DNA of 26,719 bases from an uncultured Lachnospiraceae bacterium (lineage in GTDB: Bacteria > Bacillota > Clostridia > Lachnospirales > Lachnospiraceae), in the NCBI GenBank assembly GCA_945787485.1, contig CALZHV010000005.1:1-26719 (forward strand). The letters are read 5' to 3'. Of the stretch, positions 1-7,552 are shown piece after piece. Below the pieces are notes generated by a model. The model worked only from the letters and a program-made list of their open reading frames with translations. It was not told where the DNA came from and ran no database searches. How positions within the stretch are numbered: the first letter of the stretch is position 1; every line of letters starts with the position of its first letter. Position numbers and translations under genes: made by a program.

Positions 1-1
1 C

Positions 2-283
2 ACATATGGTTCAACCATGATTCATATTATTTTGCCACAGGCGCTTAAAAATGCGCTTCCTGCAATGTGTAATGAATTTATAGCACTTTTGAAGGAAACG
101 TCAATTGTCGGATATGTTGGTCTTATAGATCTTAACAAGGCCGGAGATATTATAAGAAGTACTACATATGAAGCCTTTGTACCGCTTATTATAGTTGCAC
201 TTATTTATCTTGTGGTTGTAATTGTACTTACAAAGCTTGTATCTATGCTTGAAAGGAGATTAAAGAACGATGACAGAAAATAG
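2..283 (+). CDS. Polar amino-acid ABC transporter permease, C-terminal part (5' end outside window)
   Basis: This is the tail of an inner-membrane permease of a polar amino-acid importer (HisM/GlnP type), which forms the channel for a substrate-binding protein not visible here. The frame is open from base 2, so the true start lies upstream; the internal ATG at 17 is not a credible start because conserved sequence precedes it. The EAA-type coupling loop is recognisable from ILPQALKNALPA through NEFIALLKETSIVG. A final membrane helix follows (AFVPLIIVALIYLVVVIVLT), then a short basic tail. The stop overlaps the ATPase gene by 14 bases, so translation is coupled. The substrate cannot be read from the sequence. 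Confidence 0.93.
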   Translation, partial: TYGSTMIHIILPQALKNALPAMCNEFIALLKETSIVGYVGLIDLNKAGDIIRSTTYEAFVPLIIVALIYLVVVIVLTKLVSMLERRLKNDDRK

Positions 284-1013
284 AGAATTAATAATCGAAG
301 TAAAAGATTTATGTAAATCCTATGGAGATCATCTTGTCCTTGATAAGATAAATACAAATATTTACAAGGGTGAGGTAATTGCAATAATCGGACCGTCAGG
401 CTGTGGAAAATCAACCTTCCTTCGTTCTTTGAATTGCCTTGAGAGACCGGAGTCGGGAGAAATAATTTTTGAAGGAACAAATATATTAGACAAAAATGTT
501 GATATCAACAAAACAAGACAAAGAATTGGAATGGTATTTCAGCAATTTAATCTCTTTCCTAATTTGACAGTAAAGAAAAATATAATGCTTGCACCAACAA
601 AGCTTAAAGGTCTTAGTAAGGAAGAGGCTGAAAAAAGAGCAGACGAGCTCCTTGAAAGAGTTGGTCTTTTAGATAAAAAGGAGGCATATCCGGATAATTT
701 GTCGGGTGGACAAAAGCAGAGAATCGCTATTGCAAGAACACTTGCCATGGATCCTGATGTAATCTTATTTGATGAACCTACATCAGCACTTGACCCGGAA
801 ATGGTAGGTGAGGTCCTTGATATTATGAAGGAGCTTGCGAAGGATAAAATGACTATGATTGTAGTAACACATGAAATGGGCTTTGCGAGAGAAGTAGCAA
901 CAAGAGTTATGTTTATAGATGACAAAAATATAATGGAAGAAAATACGCCTGAAGAATTCTTTGGTAATCCTAAAAATGCAAGACTTAAGGACTTTTTATC
1001 AAAAGTAAAATAA
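270..1013 (+). CDS. Polar amino-acid ABC transporter ATP-binding protein (GlnQ/HisP family)
   Basis: This is the cytoplasmic ATPase that powers the permease encoded just upstream. All ABC motifs are intact in the 247-residue product: Walker A GPSGCGKST (41-49), Q-loop glutamine near 91, signature LSGGQ (144-148), Walker B VILFDE (164-169) with the D-loop SALDPE, and switch His201. Length and the C-terminal TPEEFF...P...RLKDFL pattern are typical of the polar amino-acid uptake subfamily, which also includes cystine and glutamine importers. The start at 270 follows AAGGAGAT at 253-260 inside the permease gene. A hairpin follows the stop. No binding-protein gene lies downstream, so it should be upstream of the window. 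Confidence 0.95.
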   Translation: MTENRELIIEVKDLCKSYGDHLVLDKINTNIYKGEVIAIIGPSGCGKSTFLRSLNCLERPESGEIIFEGTNILDKNVDINKTRQRIGMVFQQFNLFPNLTVKKNIMLAPTKLKGLSKEEAEKRADELLERVGLLDKKEAYPDNLSGGQKQRIAIARTLAMDPDVILFDEPTSALDPEMVGEVLDIMKELAKDKMTMIVVTHEMGFAREVATRVMFIDDKNIMEENTPEEFFGNPKNARLKDFLSKVK

Positions 1014-1020
1014 ACGGCAA

Positions 1021-1056
1021 CAAGCTGCCCATAAGCTTAAGCTTTAGGGCAGCTTG
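1021..1056. terminator. Hairpin between convergent ATPase and maf genes
   Basis: A perfect 10-bp stem (CAAGCTGCCC at 1021-1030 with GGGCAGCTTG at 1047-1056) encloses a loop that itself holds the 12-bp palindrome of two AAGCTT units (1033-1044). It sits exactly between two convergent genes and could end transcription from both sides. The plus side lacks an immediate T run (TGCATGTTT), while the minus side continues as TTGCCGTTTATTTT, so efficiency is uncertain. Confidence 0.6.
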
Positions 1057-1063
1057 TGCATGT

Positions 1064-1681
1064 TTAAAGGGTTTTTAACAATTCCTGATATAACCTTGCG
1101 ATTGGCAATCCGACAACATTGTTGTAATCTCCGGATATTTTCTTTATATGAATTGCAAATGGTCCCTGTATGCCATATGCTCCTGCCTTGTCCATAGGGT
1201 CGCCGGTTTCGATATATGACTTTATGTCCTCACGTGTTATATCGTAAAATGTTACGTCAGTTTTTTCATAAAAGGTGTGAATCTTTAATTTTCTGTCTTT
1301 TATGATATATAATGAAACACCGGTATATACCTCGTGCTTACGATCAGAAAGCATGGATAACATGGCAAAAGCATCTGCTTCATCAGCAGGTTTTCCGAGT
1401 ATTTCATCCTGATAACAGACGATAGTGTCTGCACCGATAATAACAATGTTATCGTTTTCAATGTCTGCTGACATATCCGTTTGATGGTCGGATAGGCGTT
1501 CGTATACATTTTTTGCCTTCCCTTGAGCAAGGGCTTTGACAATTTTATAGGGCTTTTCTTCTGTATGGCTTTCATCGTCTGTTGAAGGAATACAGATAAA
1601 ATCAATACCCGCCTGGGTCAAAAGCTCCTTTCTGCGTGGTGATTTTGATGCAAGAATATATTTGTAGTTATCTAATTTCAT
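1064..1681 (-). CDS. maf: Maf family nucleoside triphosphate pyrophosphatase
   Basis: Maf proteins hydrolyse non-canonical or modified nucleoside triphosphates (dTTP/UTP or m7GTP-type subfamilies) to the monophosphate and are linked to house-cleaning and septum control. The 205-residue product has the family landmarks: ASKSPRRKELL at 11-21 (substrate-phosphate contacts), GADTIV at 83-88 with the likely catalytic Asp85, LGKPAD at 95-100, HEVYTGV at 116-122, DKAGAYGIQG at 164-173 and GDYNNVVGLPI at 184-194. Length is normal for the family. The start is preceded on the minus strand by AAAGGG about 9 bases upstream. It is transcribed towards the ABC ATPase gene and is divergent from the YunG-like gene. 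Subfamily specificity is not settled by eye. Confidence 0.95.
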   Translation of the reverse strand: MKLDNYKYILASKSPRRKELLTQAGIDFICIPSTDDESHTEEKPYKIVKALAQGKAKNVYERLSDHQTDMSADIENDNIVIIGADTIVCYQDEILGKPADEADAFAMLSMLSDRKHEVYTGVSLYIIKDRKLKIHTFYEKTDVTFYDITREDIKSYIETGDPMDKAGAYGIQGPFAIHIKKISGDYNNVVGLPIARLYQELLKTL

Positions 1682-1737
1682 ATATAAAACCCTTTCATGC
1701 TATGTGCTGTGAATAAAGTTGTGCATAATTAAAAGCT

Positions 1738-1767
1738 TTGTTACTTTTATGAATGTAATAATATAAT
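1738..1767 (+). promoter_or_regulatory. Candidate promoter for the YunG-like gene
   Basis: TTGTTA (1738-1743) and a perfect TATAAT (1762-1767) are separated by 18 bases. The start point would fall close to the AAAAAGGATG ribosome site at 1771-1780, leaving a very short leader. The region is AT-rich, so chance matches are possible. Confidence 0.35.
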
Positions 1768-1787
1768 AATAAAAAGGATGTGTAAAT

Positions 1788-2216
1788 ATGGTTTATAAGT
1801 TTTACGGCTGGGAGCAGGCAAATGTTGCACCGACAAATAATGAATTCGAAAAGATAGAAAATCCAAGAGCTCTGTATGACATGCTTTCGGAAATATGGTG
1901 TGCAGAAACATGTGCTCCGAGAATGAGACATGAATGGACTAAGGAAAACAAAACCTTGGGACAATGCTCCATTACTGCATTTCTTGCTCAGGATATATTT
2001 GGAGGAGAAGTGTATGGTATCGAAAGAGCAGGGGGGAATTTTCATTGCTACAATGTCATAGGCGACTGTGTTTTTGATTTGACAAGTGAACAATTTGGAG
2101 ATGAAAAGCTTTGCTATGAAAATAATCCGATTCAGGCAAGAGAAGTTCATTTCAAAAAGGAAGAAAAAAGACTAAGGTATGAATATATTAAAGCGGAATT
2201 AATAAAAAAGTTATAA
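1788..2216 (+). CDS. YunG-family small protein of unknown function
   Basis: This 142-residue soluble protein resembles the Bacillus YunG group, whose role is unknown. The family-like core runs from about residue 33: a W-C-x-E-T-C segment (37-42), HEWTKENKTLGQCSITAFLAQD (48-69), FGGEVY, then GGNFHCYNV (82-90) and FDLTSEQF (96-103). Conserved Cys60, His86 and Asp97 lie in an order and spacing reminiscent of Cys-His-Asp hydrolase or transglutaminase-like folds, but no catalytic activity is established. There is no signal peptide or membrane segment, so it should be cytoplasmic. The start is set by AAAAAGGATG about 8 bases upstream. It stands alone between maf and the TM2 gene. Confidence 0.75.
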   Translation: MVYKFYGWEQANVAPTNNEFEKIENPRALYDMLSEIWCAETCAPRMRHEWTKENKTLGQCSITAFLAQDIFGGEVYGIERAGGNFHCYNVIGDCVFDLTSEQFGDEKLCYENNPIQAREVHFKKEEKRLRYEYIKAELIKKL

Positions 2217-2438
2217 TCTAGGATTGGTAAAAAGTCTTAAAACACAAGCTGTCAAAATTATTTAAAAACATGAAAAAATAGTTAATAATGCACTTTTTAA
2301 ACTGATAAAGTATTGTTTGACTATATGAAAAATGAATAAATTAGTAAAATTTGCATATTTATGCCATAAAATTCATGTAAAAAGCATGTTTTTAACAAAT
2401 TTTTATGTTTTTATGAATAATTTATGATAAAAAACATA

Positions 2439-2467
2439 TTGTATTATAAATATAATGCTGATATAAT
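2439..2467 (+). promoter_or_regulatory. Promoter of the TM2-domain gene
   Basis: TTGTAT (2439-2444), a 17-base spacer and TATAAT (2462-2467) place the transcription start near 2474, about 24 bases before the ATG at 2498. A second TATAAT at 2451-2456 lacks a matching -35. The position of the -10 over the upstream ATG at 2468 argues against that ATG as start. The preceding 2217-2438 is very AT-rich, with no gene or clear terminator. Confidence 0.5.
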
Positions 2468-2497
2468 GTGGATAGTCATATGAAAGGAGGAGGAGTC

Positions 2498-2749
2498 ATG
2501 AAGAATAAAATGACTGCAGGCTTACTTGCTATTTTCTTAGGAAGCTTAGGTATTCATAAGTTCTATCTTGGTTATACAAAAGAGGCTGTTATTATGTTAG
2601 CAGTTACATTAGCAGGTGGTATCATTACATTTGGATTAGCAGCAAGTGTAATGGCTGTTATCGCTATAATTGAAGGTATTATGTATCTTACAAAAGATGA
2701 TGCTGAGTTTGAGCAGATTTATGTTCAGGGTCACAAGGGTTGGTTCTAA
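2498..2749 (+). CDS. TM2-domain small membrane protein
   Basis: The 83-residue product is a compact TM2-domain protein: a short basic N terminus, a first helix with the hallmark LAIFLGSLGIHKFYLGYTKEA, then a second hydrophobic stretch (VIMLAVTLAGGIITFGLAASVMAVIAIIEGIMYL) and a polar tail. TM2 proteins are inner-membrane proteins found in bacteria and animals; their biochemical role is unsettled. I chose ATG 2498 because AAAGGAGG (2483-2490) sits 7 bases upstream and the promoter -10 overlaps the longer start at 2468. It is a single-gene unit with its own promoter and terminator. Confidence 0.9.
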   Translation: MKNKMTAGLLAIFLGSLGIHKFYLGYTKEAVIMLAVTLAGGIITFGLAASVMAVIAIIEGIMYLTKDDAEFEQIYVQGHKGWF

Positions 2750-2772
2750 GCTGATACATATGCGTATTATAT

Positions 2773-2806
2773 AAAAAGCTGAGGTTTTAATTTACCTCAG
2801 CTTTTT
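2773..2806 (+). terminator. Rho-independent terminator after the TM2 gene
   Basis: A perfect 13-bp stem (AAAAAGCTGAGGT at 2773-2785 with ACCTCAGCTTTTT at 2794-2806) with an 8-base loop. The A tract on one side and T tract on the other make it potentially bidirectional. Confidence 0.93.
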
Positions 2807-2868
2807 AAGTTGTCAGGAAAATTTCAAAAAAATAACGAAATAAATAGCAGAAATATTTATAATCTTAC

Positions 2869-2938
2869 ATAAATGTCACATCATACATGATAAATGTCAC
2901 ATATATCGATGTCTGTAGCGGGGCCGGTTTGTTAAAAT
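2869..2938 (+). promoter_or_regulatory. Putative regulator-binding direct repeat and promoter of the Bce-type operon
   Basis: ATAAATGTCACAT occurs twice without mismatch (2869-2881 and 2890-2902), with a 21-bp period, about two helical turns. Downstream is a -10-like TAAAAT (2933-2938) with no good -35 at the expected place (TGTCTG at 2910-2915). Repeats centred near -70 and -49 with a weak -35 fit activation by an OmpR-type regulator such as the one encoded downstream. The repeat is seen; the regulatory role is inferred. A TATAAT at 2858-2863 is an alternative, also without a -35. Confidence 0.5.
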
Positions 2939-2979
2939 CTATTCAGGCTTTGAAAAATATTGTAAGGGAGGATATAGAA

Positions 2980-3744
2980 ATGACAATATTAGAAGTAAAT
3001 AGTCTGAAAAAAATCTATACTACACGATTAGGATCAAACAAAGTTGTGGCTTTATCAGATATGTCTTTTTCTGTTGAACAGGGAGAATATGTAGCGATTA
3101 TGGGAGAATCCGGGTCGGGAAAAACTACTTTATTAAATATTCTGGCTGCGTTTGACCAACCGACAGAGGGGTACATTTTACTCGAGGGTAAAAGACTTTC
3201 TGCAATTAAGGAAAGTCAGCTTGCTGCATTCAGAAGGGAAAATCTTGGTTTTGTATTTCAGGATTTTAATCTGTTAGACACATTTAATGTAAAGGATAAC
3301 ATAATGCTTCCGATGGTTTTAAGCGGTGTTAAAGCATCGGATATATTAAAAAAGCTTGAGCCAATAGTAAAAAGCTTAGGCATTTCCGAGCTGATAGATA
3401 AATTTCCATATGAATTGTCCGGAGGTCAGAAGCAAAGAGTTGCCGTTGCAAGAGCGCTTATTACAAATCCAAAGCTTATTCTTGCTGATGAACCGACGGG
3501 AGCACTCGACTCAAAATCGACGGATGATTTACTCAAGGTATTTCAAAAAATAAATATTGAAGGACAGACAATACTTATGGTTACCCACTCTGTAAATGCG
3601 GCAAGTCATGCCAACAGAGTATTATTTATAAAGGACGGAACAGTATATCATCAGATATACAGGGGAAATAGTACAAATGAGCAGATGTATCAGAAGATAA
3701 CAGATACATTGACTATGCTTGCGACAGGTGGTGAGCACAGATGA
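2980..3744 (+). CDS. BceA-type ABC transporter ATP-binding protein
   Basis: This is the ATPase of a MacB/BceAB-type transporter, a group that removes antimicrobial peptides from their cell-wall lipid targets or senses them. Using ATG 2980 the protein is 254 residues, the usual BceA length. GESGSGKTT (Walker A), the F-Q-D-F-N-L-L-D Q-loop region typical of BceA, ELSGGQKQRVAVARAL (signature) and LILADEPTGALDSK (Walker B and D-loop) are all intact, with a switch His in MVTHS. I prefer 2980 over an in-frame ATG at 2887 because AAGGGAGGA (2964-2972) lies 7 bases upstream and the extra 31 residues look unlike the family. The stop overlaps the permease start as ATGA. Confidence 0.94.
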   Translation: MTILEVNSLKKIYTTRLGSNKVVALSDMSFSVEQGEYVAIMGESGSGKTTLLNILAAFDQPTEGYILLEGKRLSAIKESQLAAFRRENLGFVFQDFNLLDTFNVKDNIMLPMVLSGVKASDILKKLEPIVKSLGISELIDKFPYELSGGQKQRVAVARALITNPKLILADEPTGALDSKSTDDLLKVFQKINIEGQTILMVTHSVNAASHANRVLFIKDGTVYHQIYRGNSTNEQMYQKITDTLTMLATGGEHR

Positions 3745-5771
3745 AATGGAGTATGTTAAATAAATTTGCAATTAGTAACCTAAGTAAAAACAGCAGATTA
3801 TATATTCCGAGCATTATTGCAGGTTCAGGACTTTTGGCGGTATTTTATGTGCTGCTCACTCTTGCAACTGACCCTAATATGAAGAATATCAGAGGCGGAG
3901 ATTATCTTCATCCGTTTATGATTCTAGGTGTGGTTATGATGTGTTTTTTGTCAATGGTGCTCATTTTTTATACAAACAGCTTTTTGATGAAGCAAAGAAA
4001 AAGAGAATATGGATTGTACAATGTTTTGGGGCTTGAAAAAAAGCATGTTATAAAAATAGTATTTGTCGAAAATTTTATTGCGACAATAATAACTATTGCT
4101 TTAGGAATTTTGCTTGGTGCCGTTATGTATAAGGGGTGTTCTCTGGCAGTATTAAGACTTCTTGATACAGAGGTTATTCTCGGAATGAAAAGCATAACTT
4201 TTAAATCAATGATTTTTCCTGCTGTTTATTTTGCATTTTTGTATTTTGCCACATACATTTTTAATTGCATCCAGGTAATGCTGCTAAAACCTGTAGAAAT
4301 GCTTAAAAGTGTTCAGGTTGGTGAAAAAGAACCTAAAATAAAGTGGCCTTTACTTGTCATAGGCTCAATCTGCATGGCATGCGGATATTATATTTCAATT
4401 ACAACAGACAGTCCCATCGAGGCATTTTTCTCTTTTTTCGGAGCGGTTTTCCTTGTAATAATAGGAACATATTGCCTTTTTGTGACAGGGATTACAGCCA
4501 TATTAAAGCTGCTTAAGAAAAATGAAAAATTTTATTATCAAAAGGGAAATATGGTTGCCGTTTCGGGATTAATATACAGAATGAAACAAAATGCCGTAGG
4601 ATTGGCATCCATAACCATTATGGCTACCATAGTTCTTATTATGTGTTCTGCTACAATAAGCATGTATGTCGGGATAAAGGGAACTATCGAAAGACTTAAT
4701 CCGCATTATATGTCAACATCGGTTATTTATGAAACAAATGACGGAAGCTGGGAGCCTGTTGAGGCAGATACTATCGGACAGTGTATCCGTGATGCAGCCG
4801 AAGAGTGTGGTTTGTATATAACATACATGGAGAATCAGGAATATCTAAGCTGCGCATTTATGAAAAGAGGAAATGAATTGTCTACTGACCAGTCAAGTAT
4901 GAATGGCTCATTTGCAATTGGATGGTTTATTGATACTGCCGAATACGAAAGACTTACAGGAAATAAGGTTGATCTTAAGGATGATGAAATACTGTTATAC
5001 AATTCGGATGACAACCGTCATATGATAGAAAAATATATAAAAATAGGAGATGTCAAATACAAATGCGTAGGTAAAATGAAGAAATTTCCTGTATCAATGG
5101 AAAGATATAAAATAACGGATAATTATGGCATTGTAATGACTAAGTCTGCGCTTTCAAAGGTTGATGAGTTTCAAAGAGCATCATATATGCAAAATGCATC
5201 TGCAATGACAAAGCTTTTGATGGTGGATTTTGAAGATGAAAACAAAATCGAAGAAAAATACAGCGAATTTTATAAATGTTATTCTAATCATGTAGACAGT
5301 AAGATTGCGGAATTGGAAAATTCAAATGGCAAATGGCAGGATGATACAAACAGCAAAACAGGAAGTCTGGAATATTTGTATGGAATGTACGGTTCATTAT
5401 TGTTCCTTGGAGCGTTGTTAACAATGGTTTTCCTTTTTGCTACAGCACTTATAATTTATTATAAGCAGATTTCAGAAGGCTACGACGACAGAAACAGATT
5501 CCAGATAATGCAAAAGGTTGGAATGAGCAATGCGGAGGTTAAAGGGACAATCAGTAAACAGATTCTTCTTGTATTTTTCCTGCCGCTTATGGTGGCTGCC
5601 GTTCATGTTATAGCTGCTTATCCGATGATGACAAAAATTATTAAGATTCTGCTGCTTACAGACAACATGCTTTATACAATTTGTCTTTGCGGCACATTCC
5701 TTGTATTCGCATTAATATATATTATTATTTACAGCATGACGGCAAAGGTTTATTATCAAATAGTACATTAG
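3741..5771 (+). CDS. BceB-type FtsX-domain ABC permease with large extracellular domain
   Basis: The 676-residue permease has the BceB layout of ten predicted membrane helices: about 22-42, 58-81, 103-129, 155-177, 202-220, 228-257 and 284-310, then an outer domain of roughly 230 residues (about 312-545), then three final helices. Both FtsX-like regions carry the typical K-x-R-x-x-E-Y-G-L-Y-N-V-L-G (about 85-97) and its C-terminal counterpart (RFQIMQKVGMSNAEV). In this family the outer domain recognises peptide antibiotics or their lipid II-cycle targets, and the permease controls the partner kinase. It overlaps the ATPase gene by 4 bases. The inducing compound cannot be predicted by eye. Confidence 0.93.
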   Translation: MKWSMLNKFAISNLSKNSRLYIPSIIAGSGLLAVFYVLLTLATDPNMKNIRGGDYLHPFMILGVVMMCFLSMVLIFYTNSFLMKQRKREYGLYNVLGLEKKHVIKIVFVENFIATIITIALGILLGAVMYKGCSLAVLRLLDTEVILGMKSITFKSMIFPAVYFAFLYFATYIFNCIQVMLLKPVEMLKSVQVGEKEPKIKWPLLVIGSICMACGYYISITTDSPIEAFFSFFGAVFLVIIGTYCLFVTGITAILKLLKKNEKFYYQKGNMVAVSGLIYRMKQNAVGLASITIMATIVLIMCSATISMYVGIKGTIERLNPHYMSTSVIYETNDGSWEPVEADTIGQCIRDAAEECGLYITYMENQEYLSCAFMKRGNELSTDQSSMNGSFAIGWFIDTAEYERLTGNKVDLKDDEILLYNSDDNRHMIEKYIKIGDVKYKCVGKMKKFPVSMERYKITDNYGIVMTKSALSKVDEFQRASYMQNASAMTKLLMVDFEDENKIEEKYSEFYKCYSNHVDSKIAELENSNGKWQDDTNSKTGSLEYLYGMYGSLLFLGALLTMVFLFATALIIYYKQISEGYDDRNRFQIMQKVGMSNAEVKGTISKQILLVFFLPLMVAAVHVIAAYPMMTKIIKILLLTDNMLYTICLCGTFLVFALIYIIIYSMTAKVYYQIVH

Positions 5772-5825
5772 AAATTTATATGTAATAAATAAACGTAGCA
5801 GATATTATACATTATGGAGTAAAAT

Positions 5826-6497
5826 ATGTATAAAATATTTATGGTAGAAGATGATTTTGCTCTTGCAGAAGAAATGAAAAAACAGATTACATCATGGGGT
5901 AATGATGTATACATTGTAAATGATTTTCAAAATATAATGCCGGAATTTGTTGCCTTTAATCCGGACCTTGTGCTGCTTGATATAATGCTTCCATTTTTTA
6001 ACGGATACCATTGGTGTAAGCAGATTAGAGAGGTATCAGCTATCCCAATAGTTTTTCTGTCATCTGCAGCCGATAATATGAATATAGTAATGGCTATGAA
6101 TATGGGCGGTGATGATTTTATAGCAAAGCCTGTTGATTCTATGGTAATGAATGCAAAATTGCACGCCATATTAAGGCGGACCTATGATTTGACAGGAAAG
6201 GTGCCGGTGCTTGAGCATAAGGGTGCAATTTTAAACTTATCGGACGGTACTATTTCATACAATGATAAAAAGCTTGAGCTTACAAAAAATGAGTTTAAAA
6301 TATTGCAAATGCTTATGGAAAATAAAGGCAAAATAGTTAGCCGTGATACATTGATGACTAAGCTTTGGCAGGATGACTGTTATGTCGAAGAAAATACGCT
6401 TACCGTAAATGTCACAAGACTAAGAAAAAAACTTGATGGTATCGGGCTTAAGGATTACATTTTAACCAGAGTAGGAAGCGGGTATATAGTCGAATGA
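5826..6497 (+). CDS. OmpR-family response regulator (BceR-like)
   Basis: This is a 223-residue DNA-binding response regulator. The receiver domain (1-115) has acidic residues E8-D9-D10, phospho-acceptor Asp52 in LVLLDIMLP, Ser80 and Lys101 (AKP). The C-terminal winged helix (about 125-223) holds LTKNEFKILQMLMENKGKIVSRDTL and the ending LTRVGSGY. It probably activates the transporter genes upstream in response to the kinase. It lies 54 bases after the permease gene with GGAG at 5816-5819, and overlaps the kinase start by 4 bases. The direct repeat at 2869-2902 is its best candidate binding site (inference). Confidence 0.95.
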   Translation: MYKIFMVEDDFALAEEMKKQITSWGNDVYIVNDFQNIMPEFVAFNPDLVLLDIMLPFFNGYHWCKQIREVSAIPIVFLSSAADNMNIVMAMNMGGDDFIAKPVDSMVMNAKLHAILRRTYDLTGKVPVLEHKGAILNLSDGTISYNDKKLELTKNEFKILQMLMENKGKIVSRDTLMTKLWQDDCYVEENTLTVNVTRLRKKLDGIGLKDYILTRVGSGYIVE

Positions 6498-7495
6498 AGC
6501 AGATTAAACGGAACAGGCTTTTAGGCAGTTTTCTAAAAGAAGAAGCCTTTGGAATAAGTATGTATCTGGGTACAATGATGGTGTTTTATGCTGTGTTTTT
6601 TCTTTATAGGGCACAGCCTGAGCCTGTCATTTATGCAACTGTAATAACTCTGTTTTGCGGTTTTATTATTTCACTGATTAGGTTTGCTTTGTTTGCCAAA
6701 AAGAAGCATGAAAGAGACAGAATGCTTTCGGATTTTGAATGTGGGGCAAAAGCGCTTCCGGAGGCTGATAATCTTTTGGAAGAAGATTACAGAAATATGC
6801 TCACAGAGCTTAGAGAAAAATGTGCTGAGCTAAATACAAAATTGCGGGCAAATCAACAGGATGCATATGATTATTACGCCACATGGGTTCATCAGATTAA
6901 AACACCTATTGCAGTAATGCGTATGATGCTAAGCTCTGAGGATACGGAAGAACACAGAGAGCTTGAACAGGAATTATTTCGTATCGAGCAATATGTTGAG
7001 ATGGTATTAAATTACATAAGACTGGATGAGTCAAGCAATGATCTGGTAATAAAAAAATATGAAATTGATTATCTTGTCAGACAAGCGATAAGAAAATATG
7101 CGGGACAATTTGTCAGAAAGAAAATAAAAATGAATTATGATGAAATTGACCGGATTATTGTAACTGATGAAAAGTGGTTTGTATTTTTGATTGAACAGAT
7201 ACTATCTAATGCCGTAAAATATACTGCTACCGGAAGTGTTACCATTTATCTTATGGATGATAAATTATATATAGAGGATACCGGCATGGGAATTGCCAAA
7301 GAGGATATTCCGAGAATATTCGAGAAGGGATACACGGGTTATAATGGAAGAGCAGACAAAAAATCGACAGGCTTAGGACTTTACTTATGTAAGCAGACCT
7401 GCAATAAGTTAAATATTTCCATAAATGCCAGGTCAACACCCGGAGAGGGAACAACAATTATACTTGATTTAAATGAGATTGCGGCAACAGAATAA
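6494..7495 (+). CDS. Intramembrane-sensing histidine kinase (BceS-like)
   Basis: The 333-residue kinase has two close membrane helices (about 20-38 and 46-68) with only a few residues between them, so there is no periplasm-type sensor domain; this is the hallmark of BceS-type kinases that rely on their ABC transporter for input. The phospho-acceptor is His133 in WVHQIKTP. The ATPase domain has the N box around Asn239 (EQILSNAVKYT), G1 DTGMGI (262-267) and G2 TGLGLYL (292-298). It overlaps the regulator gene as ATGA and ends the operon; no clear terminator follows. Confidence 0.95.
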   Translation: MKQIKRNRLLGSFLKEEAFGISMYLGTMMVFYAVFFLYRAQPEPVIYATVITLFCGFIISLIRFALFAKKKHERDRMLSDFECGAKALPEADNLLEEDYRNMLTELREKCAELNTKLRANQQDAYDYYATWVHQIKTPIAVMRMMLSSEDTEEHRELEQELFRIEQYVEMVLNYIRLDESSNDLVIKKYEIDYLVRQAIRKYAGQFVRKKIKMNYDEIDRIIVTDEKWFVFLIEQILSNAVKYTATGSVTIYLMDDKLYIEDTGMGIAKEDIPRIFEKGYTGYNGRADKKSTGLGLYLCKQTCNKLNISINARSTPGEGTTIILDLNEIAATE

Positions 7496-7552
7496 AAAAG
7501 ATATGCTAGCAGCTGAATAAAAGATATGGCATAAAGGAAAGGCTGAAGTAAT

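Noticed and set aside
1695..2150. Minus-strand open frame opposite the YunG-like gene
   Set aside because: It lies antisense to a gene with recognisable family motifs, has no good ribosome site, and its translation shows no domain pattern.
2217..2438. Possible small RNA or riboswitch in the AT-rich gap before the TM2 gene
   Set aside because: I found no stable hairpin, terminator or conserved riboswitch core; a TTGACT at 2317-2322 has no -10 at a proper distance.
2468..2497. Longer N terminus for the TM2 protein
   Set aside because: The ATG at 2468 directly follows the promoter -10 and lacks a ribosome site; ATG 2498 has an ideal AAAGGAGG.
2887..2979. Longer N terminus for the BceA-type ATPase
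   Set aside because: The extra 31 residues do not resemble the family, and a strong ribosome site precedes ATG 2980.
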